Assembly (NCBI GenBank): GCA_039707655.1
Contig: CM077667.1
Span: 547,936,222-548,000,221 of the forward strand
DNA: 64,000 bases
Direction of reading: 5' to 3'
Source of the DNA: Elymus sibiricus
Lineage: Eukaryota > Streptophyta > Magnoliopsida > Poales > Poaceae
In this document: positions 58,545 through 64,000 of the stretch, piece by piece
Numbering within the stretch: position 1 is the first letter of the stretch
Layout of the letters: each line of letters starts with the position of its first letter
The notes under the pieces: generated by a model
The model's input: only the letters and a program-made list of their open reading frames with translations
Told to the model about the DNA's origin: nothing
Database searches by the model: none
Program-made: the position numbers and the translations under genes

Positions 58545-61500
58545 TGGAGACCTATTTTGAGAAAAGTTTGTGAACGCGAAATTTCGGAAATGGTTTGTAA
58601 AGAAAACAATTCCACTGCACGGTCGCTTGAAAAGTTCGTTTTGGATGAGTTTTTATGGAAGCTTTGGGTCCGGAGCAGGGTTTCGGGGCGAAATTCACAA
58701 AGAGAGGTCATATATGGAGAACTATTTTCAGAAAGGTTTGTGAACGCGAAATGTCTGAAATGGTTTGTAAAGAAAACAATTCCACTGCACGGTCGCTTGA
58801 AAAGTTAGTTTTGGATGAGTTTTTATGCAAGCTTTGGGTCCGGAGCGTCAGTGACAGGGTTTCGGGGCGAAATTCACAAAGAGAGGTCATATATGGAGAC
58901 CTATTTTGAGAAAAGTTTGTGAACGCGAAATTTTTGAAATGGTTTGTAAAGAAAACAATTCCACTGCACGGTCGCTTGAAAAGTTAGTTTTGGATGAGTT
59001 TTTATGGATGCTTTGGGTCCGGAGCGTGAGTGACAGGGTTTCGGGGCGAAATTCACAAAGAGAGGTCATATATGGAGACCTATTTTGAGAAAAGTTTGTG
59101 AACGCGAAATGTCTGAAATGGTTTGTAAAGAAAACAATTCCACTGCACGGTCGCTTGAAAAGTTAGTTTTGGATGAGTTTTTATGCAAACTTTGGGTCCG
59201 GAGCTTCAGTGACAGGGTTTCGGGGCGAAATTCACAAAGAGAGGTAATATATGGAGACCTATTTTGAGAAAAGTTTGTGAACGCGAAATTTCGGAAATGG
59301 TTTGTAAAGAAAACAATTCCACTGCACGGTCGCTTGAAAAGTTCGTTTTGGATGAGTTTTTATGCAAACTTTGGGTCCGGAGCTTCAGTGACAGGGTTTC
59401 GGGGCGAAATTCACAAAGAGAGGTCATATATGGAGTACTATTTTGAGAAAAGTTTGTGAACGCGAAATGTCTGAAATGGTTTGTAAAGAAAACAATTCCA
59501 CTGCACGGTCGCTTGAAAAGTTAGTTTTGGATGAGTTTTTATGCAAACTTTGGGTCCGGAGCTTCAGTGACAGGGTTTCGGGGCGAAATTCACAAAGAGA
59601 GGTCATATATGGATACCTATTTCGAGAAAAGTTTGTGAACGCGAAATGTCTGAAATGGTTTCTAAAGAAAACAATTCCACTACACGGTCGCTTGAAAAGT
59701 TAGTTTTGGATGAGTTTTTATAGAAGCTTTGGGTCCGGAGCATCAGTTACAGGGTTTCGGGGCGAAATTCACAAAGAGAGGTCATATATGGAGACCTATT
59801 TTGAGAAAAGTTTGTGAACGCGAAATTTCTGAAATGGTTTTCTAAAGAAAACAATTCCACTGTACGGTCGCTTGAAAAGGTAATTTTGGATGAGTTTTTA
59901 TGCAAGCTTTCGGTCCGGAGCGTCAGTGACAGGGTTTCGGGGCGAAATTCACAAAGAGAGGTCATATATGGAGACCTATTTTGAGAAAAGTTTGTGAACG
60001 CGAAATGTCTGAAATGGTTTGTAAAGAAAACAATTTCACTGCACGGTCGCTTGAAAAGTTAGTTTTGGATGAGTTTTTATGCAAGCTTTGGTCCGGAGCT
60101 TCAGTGACAGGGTTTCGGGGCGAAATTCACAAAGAGAGGTCATATATGGAGACCTATTTTGAGAAAAGTTTGTGAACGCGAAATGTCTGAAATGGTTTGT
60201 AAAGAAAACAATTCCACTGCACGGTCGCTTGAAAAGTTAGTTTTGGATGAGTTTTTATGCAAACTTTGGGTCCGGAGCTTCAGTGACAGGGTTTCGGGGC
60301 GAAATTCACAAAGAGAGGTAATATATGGAGACCTATTTTGAGAAAAGTTTGTGAACGCGAAATTTCGGAAATGGTTTGTAAAGAAAACAATTCCACTGCA
60401 CGGTCGCTTGAAAAGTTCGTTTTGGATGAGTTTTTATGGAAGCTTTGGGTCCGGAGCAGGGTTTCGGGGCGAAATTCACAAAGAGAGGTCATATATGGAG
60501 AACTATTTTCAGAAAGGTTTGTGAACGCGAAATGTCTGAAATGGTTTGTAAAGAAAACAATTCCACTGCACGGTCGCTTGAAAAGTTAGTTTTGGATGAG
60601 TTTTTATGCAAGCTTTGGGTCCGGAGCGTCAGTGACAGGGTTTCGGGGCGAAATTCACAAAGAGAGGTCATATATGGAGACCTATTTTGAGAAAAGTTTG
60701 TGAACGCGAAATTTTTGAAATGGTTTGTAAAGAAAACAATTCCACTGCACGGTCGCTTGAAAAGTTAGTTTTGGATGAGTTTTTATGGATGCTTTGGGTC
60801 CGGAGCGTGAGTGACAGGGTTTCGGTGCGAAATTCACAAAGAGAGGTCATATATGGAGACCTATTTTGAGAAAAGTTTGTGAACGCGAAATGTCTGAAAT
60901 GGTTTGTAAAGAAAACAATTCCACTGCACGGTCGCTTGAAAAGTTAGTTTTGGATGAGTTTTTATGCAAACTTTGGGTCCGGAGCTTCAGTGACAGGGTT
61001 TCGGGGCGAAATTCACAAAGAGAGGTAATATATGGAGACCTATTTTGAGAAAAGTTTGTGAACGCGAAATTTCGGAAATGGTTTGTAAAGAAAACAATTC
61101 CACTGCACGGTCGCTTGAAAAGTTTGTTTTGGATGAGTTTTTATGCAAACTTTGGGTCCGGAGCTTCAGTGACAGGGTTTCGGGGCGAAATTCACAAAGA
61201 GAGGTCATATATGGAGACCTATTTTGAGAAAAGTTTGTGAACGCGAAATGTCTGAAATGGTTTGTAAAGAAAACAATTCCACTGCACGGTCGCTTGAAAA
61301 GTTAGTTTTGGATGAGTTTTTATGCAAACTTTGGGTCCGGAGCTTCAGTGACAGGGTTTCGGGGCGAAATTCACAAAGAGAGGTAATATATGGAGACCTA
61401 TTTTGAGAAAAGTTTGTGAACGCGAAATTTCGGAAATGGTTTGTAAAGAAAACAATTCCACTGCACGGTCGCTTGAAAAGTTCGTTTTGGATGAGTTTTT

Positions 61501-62900
61501 ATGGAAGCTTTGGGTCCGGAGCAGGGTTTCGGGGCGAAATTCACAAAGAGAGGTCATATATGGAGAACTATTTTCAGAAAGGTTTGTGAACGCGAAATGT
61601 CTGAAATGGTTTGTAAAGAAAACAATTCCACTGCACGGTCGCTTGAAAAGTTAGTTTTGGATGAGTTTTTATGCAAGCTTTGGGTCCGGAGCGTCAGTGA
61701 CAGGGTTTCGGGGCGAAATTCACAAAGAGAGGTCATATATGGAGACCTATTTTGAGAAAAGTTTGTGAACGCAAAATTTTTGAAATGGTTTGTAAAGAAA
61801 ACAATTCCACTGCACGGTCGCTTGAAAAGTTAGTTTTGGATGAGTTTTTATGGATGCTTTGGGTCCGGAGCGTGAGTGACAGGGTTTCGGGGCGAAATTC
61901 ACAAAGAGAGGTCATATATGGAGACCTATTTTGAGAAAAGTTTGTGAACGCGAAATGTCTGAAATGGTTTGTAAAGAAAACAATTCCACTGCACGGTCGC
62001 TCGAAAAGTTAGTTTTGGATGAGTTTTTATGCAAGCTTTGGGTCCGGAGCTTCAGTGACAGGGTTTCGGGGCGAAATTCACAAAGAGAGGTAATATATGG
62101 AGACCTATTTTGAGAAAAGTTTGTGAACGCGAAATTTCTGAAATGGTTTGTAAAGAAAACAATTCCACTGCACGGTCGCTTGAAAAGTTAGTTTTGGATG
62201 AGTTTTTATGGAAGCTTTGGGTCCGGAGCGTGAGTGATAGGGTTTCGGGGCGAAATTCACAAAGAGAGGTCATATATGGATACCTATTTTGAGAAAAGTT
62301 TGTGAACGCGAAATGTATGAAATGGTTTGTAAAGAAAACAATTCCACTACACGGTCGCTTGAAAAGTTAGTTTTGGATGAGTTTTTATAGAAGCTTTGGG
62401 TCCGGAGCATCAGTTACAGGGTTTCGGGGCGAAATTCAACTGTACGGTCGCTTGAAAAGGTAATTTTGGATGAGTTTTTATGCAAGCTTTCGGTCCGGAG
62501 CGTCAGTGACAGGGTTTCGGGGCGAAATTCACAAAGAGAGGTCATATATGGAGACCTATTTTGAGAAAAGTTTGTGAACGCGAAATGTCTGAAATGGTTT
62601 GTAAAGAAAACAATTTCACTGCACGGTCGCTTGAAAAGTTAGTTTTGGATGAGTTTTTATGCAAGCTTTGGTCCGGAGCTTCAGTGACAGGGTTTCGGGG
62701 CGAAATTCACAAAGAGAGGTCATATATGGAGACCTATTTTGAGAAAAGTTTGTGAACGCGAAATGTCTGAAATGGTTTGTAAAGAAAACAATTCCACTGC
62801 ACGGTCGCTTGAAAAGTTAGTTTTGGATGAGTTTTTATGCAAACTTTGGGTCCGGAGCTTCAGTGACAGGGTTTCGGGGCGAAATTCACAAAGAGAGGTA

Positions 62901-62905
62901 ATATA
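62901..62905. repeat. Target site sequence ATATA left of the partial LTR
   Basis: Same base of the same monomer variant as at 49532-49536; its partner would lie outside the window. Confidence 0.85.
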
Positions 62906-63371
62906 TGTTGGGGAACGTTGCATGGGAAACAAAAATTTTCCTACGCACACATAAGATCTATCCATGGTGATGAGCATCTACGAGAGGGAGAGTGAATCTA
63001 CATACCCTTGTAGATCGCTAAGCGGAAGCGTTAATAAACGCGGTTGATGTAGTCGAACGTCTTCGCGATCCAAATCGCCGAGCGTCCCGCGATCCAATCA
63101 CGATCCTTCCGATCTAGTGCCGAACGGACGGCACCTCCGCGTTCAACACACGTACGGCTTGATGACGCCTTCACCTCCTCGATCCAGCGAGCGATGGTGA
63201 AGTAGTGGTTGAGTTCCAGCAGCACGACGGCGTGGTGATGGTGGTGAGGAACAATCTCTGCAGGGCTTCGCCAAGCGCTACGGAGATTATGACGGAGGAA
63301 CTAGAGGGTTAGGGTTGCCGCACACGGCTTGGGGAAATCTTGATGTGTCCTGTGTGCTAGCCCTGCCCCTC

Positions 63372-63379
63372 TATTTATA
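63372..63379 (-). promoter_or_regulatory. TATA box of the partial LTR
   Basis: TATAAATA on the minus strand. It would transcribe leftward into block E if active. Confidence 0.6.
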
Positions 63380-63508
63380 TGTTGAGCCTTGGGGTCTAAA
63401 CTTGGAGTAAAAGCCTCCTCCAGGTCGGTTTTGCCCGCACAAGGTCGGTTTGGCCCGCAGGGAAAGAGTCCAACTCGGATCCCTGCCGAACCGTGCACAG
63501 CCGCACAC

Positions 63509-63624
63509 AAGCGGTAGTACCGCTTCACACAAGCGGTAGTACCGCTTGGGCGGTAGTACCGCTTCACACAAGCGGTAGTACCGCTCGGGCGGTAGTACCG
63601 CTTCACCAAGCGGTAGTACCGCTT
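63509..63624. repeat. Near-palindrome array in the partial LTR
   Basis: Six GCGGTAGTACCGC cores, the same arrangement as in the 5' LTR of the complete element. Confidence 0.9.
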
Positions 63625-64000
63625 ACGCGGCAGCAAAACTACTTTTGCACTTTCCAATACCTTGTGGGTTTTATCCTTTTGGCTCATATAAAGTGTTGCT
63701 GCACCCGAACACTTCGGTAAACATCCGGAACCCCTTCCGGTGAACTTCGGAACCCTTCCAGAGATCAAAACACTATTATCACATATATCAATCTTTACCT
63801 CCGGACTATTCCGGAGATCCTCGTCATGTCCGGGATCTTATCCGGGACTCCGAACAACTTTCGGTCACCAACATAATAACTCAATTATACTAATCGTCAC
63901 CAAACGTTAAGTGTGTAGACCCTGCGGGTTCGAGAACTATGTAGACATGACCGAGACACCTCTACGGCCAATAACCAATAGCGGGACCTGGATGCCCATA

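Larger units (their letters stand above)
58540..62905 (+). repeat. 179-bp satellite array, block E (about 24 monomers)
   Basis: A near-perfect copy of 45172-49536. It repeats the same series of 9-bp-deleted monomers (near 58675, 60455 and 61519), 1-bp-deleted monomers (near 60085 and 62665) and the 86-bp-deleted monomer at 62438. It has one private change near 59837. It ends at the same base where the complete element is inserted in block D. Confidence 0.97.
58540..64000. repeat. 13.37-kb higher-order unit, copy 2 (cut by the window edge)
   Basis: The satellite part is complete (58540-62905) and followed by the first 1095 bp of the LTR. Whether a whole element or a solo LTR follows cannot be seen. 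Confidence 0.85.
62906..64000 (-). mobile_element. Partial BARE-1/WIS/Angela-like LTR, truncated by the window end
   Basis: It begins TGTTGGGGAACGTTGC and follows the 5' LTR (56678 onward) without a visible difference for 1095 bp. It keeps the 35 bp that the 3' LTR at 49537 has lost. In element orientation only the promoter-distal end of the LTR and the TATA region are included. Confidence 0.94.

Overview
This is plant nuclear heterochromatin, most likely from a Triticeae grass (wheat, barley, rye, Aegilops or a close relative). Two kinds of DNA fill the window. About 48.3 kb (roughly 75%) is a head-to-tail satellite with a 179-bp monomer, about 270 copies. The remaining 15.7 kb is Ty1/copia LTR retrotransposon DNA. 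Its LTR ends, initiator-Met primer site, polypurine tract and Gag-Pol protein match the BARE-1/WIS/Angela complex of Triticeae. I found no host gene, tRNA, rRNA, CRISPR array or bacterial feature. The short reading frames in the satellite and LTRs are not genes.

Layout: satellite block A (1-3171); solo LTR 1 (3172-5026); block B (5027-8333); solo LTR 2 (8334-10188); block C (10189-35321, the longest uninterrupted array); solo LTR 3 (35322-37176); block D (37177-49536); a complete 9.0-kb retrotransposon (49537-58539) with one intact 1327-codon gag-pol frame on the minus strand; block E (58540-62905); and the start of another LTR (62906-64000) cut by the window edge. All six LTRs point the same way, antisense to the satellite as written.

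The main result is co-amplification of retrotransposon and satellite. The three solo LTRs sit at the same base of the monomer with the same GAAAT target duplication and matching flanks, so they descend from one insertion copied by satellite rearrangement. LTRs 1 and 2 lie in a 5162-bp tandem duplication. The complete element and the last LTR also share one site and target duplication (ATATA). They lie in a 13.37-kb repeat whose 4.37-kb satellite part is almost identical in both copies. Inside the satellite there are nested higher-order repeats: a 14-monomer unit (2506 bp) in about three nearly identical copies, a 4-monomer unit (716 bp), and 10-, 11-, 22- and 25-monomer duplications.

The complete element looks young: its LTRs differ by one substitution and one indel as far as I can see, and its domains keep their catalytic residues. 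All identity statements come from reading by eye, not from alignment.
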